From Cryomorphaceae bacterium (GTDB taxonomy: Bacteria; Bacteroidota; Bacteroidia; Flavobacteriales_D; Crocinitomicaceae), in contig JAIXRD010000079.1 in the NCBI GenBank assembly GCA_027485365.1, forward strand, positions 1 to 6,886: a stretch of DNA of 6,886 nucleotides, given 5' to 3'. The position numbers and the translations under genes are program-made. A model generated the notes under the pieces. The model did no database searches and was not told the origin of the DNA. It saw only the letters and a program-made list of their open reading frames with translations. Shown one piece after another: positions 6,865 to 6,886 of this stretch (within the stretch, counting starts at the first letter, position 1; each line of letters starts with the position of its first letter).

Positions 6865-6886
6865 TTATTTGTTTTTTAACGCTGCA
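6865..6886 (-). CDS. Possible 3' end of upstream gene, perhaps pyrG
   Basis: Reading leftward from the window edge, one frame gives the six residues AALKNK followed by tandem stops TAATAA, four bases before the yidC ATG. In many Bacteroidota the CTP synthase gene pyrG lies directly upstream of yidC, and PyrG commonly ends in a similar Ala-rich then Lys-rich tail. The match is too short to prove identity. It could also be plain leader sequence. Confidence 0.3.

Noticed and set aside
1..6886. Defence island, toxin-antitoxin pair, prophage or insertion element
   Set aside because: No transposase, integrase, terminal repeats, CRISPR repeats or toxin-like small gene pairs are visible. All frames are filled by housekeeping or conserved Bacteroidota genes.

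Overview
The window looks like ordinary chromosomal DNA from a low-GC member of the Bacteroidota, most likely the Flavobacteriales. The evidence is a DUF4835/PorD-type protein next to recN, a GSCFA-family protein, a secreted protein with a type IX secretion (T9SS) C-terminal tail, a YidC with the long Bacteroidota architecture, a small DUF4268 protein, no Shine-Dalgarno sequences ahead of the genes, and one good match to the Bacteroidota -7 promoter element (TAnnTTTG). The species cannot be named from this.

Left half, + strand (2-3079): three tightly packed genes. They are the 3' part of porD (DUF4835), recN (complete, DNA double-strand-break repair ATPase) and a GSCFA-domain gene. porD and recN share one base (TAATG). 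recN and the GSCFA gene overlap by 11 bases. They are almost certainly co-transcribed from a promoter left of the window.

Right half, - strand (6886 down to 3080): a possible last few codons of an upstream gene (perhaps pyrG), then yidC (membrane protein insertase), a small transaldolase of the TalC/FSA family, a DUF4268 protein of unknown function, and a secreted T9SS substrate with a jelly-roll-like 'choice-of-anchor J' domain. Spacings are 2 bp, a 1-bp overlap and 15 bp. The 15-bp gap holds a probable promoter of its own for the T9SS substrate.

The two gene groups run into each other with no bases between the stop codons (3079/3080). A perfect 7-bp inverted repeat just inside the GSCFA gene may serve as a weak shared terminator. 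There are no gaps over 300 bp, and I saw no RNA genes, mobile elements, CRISPR arrays or long repeats.

Together the genes cover housekeeping and envelope biogenesis: YidC inserts inner-membrane proteins, PorD is linked to the T9SS, and the secreted protein would be a client of that system. I found no convincing new multi-gene system. The most useful leads are active-site residues that favour transaldolase over fructose-6-phosphate aldolase, the near-leaderless promoter of the T9SS substrate, and the zero-gap convergent junction.
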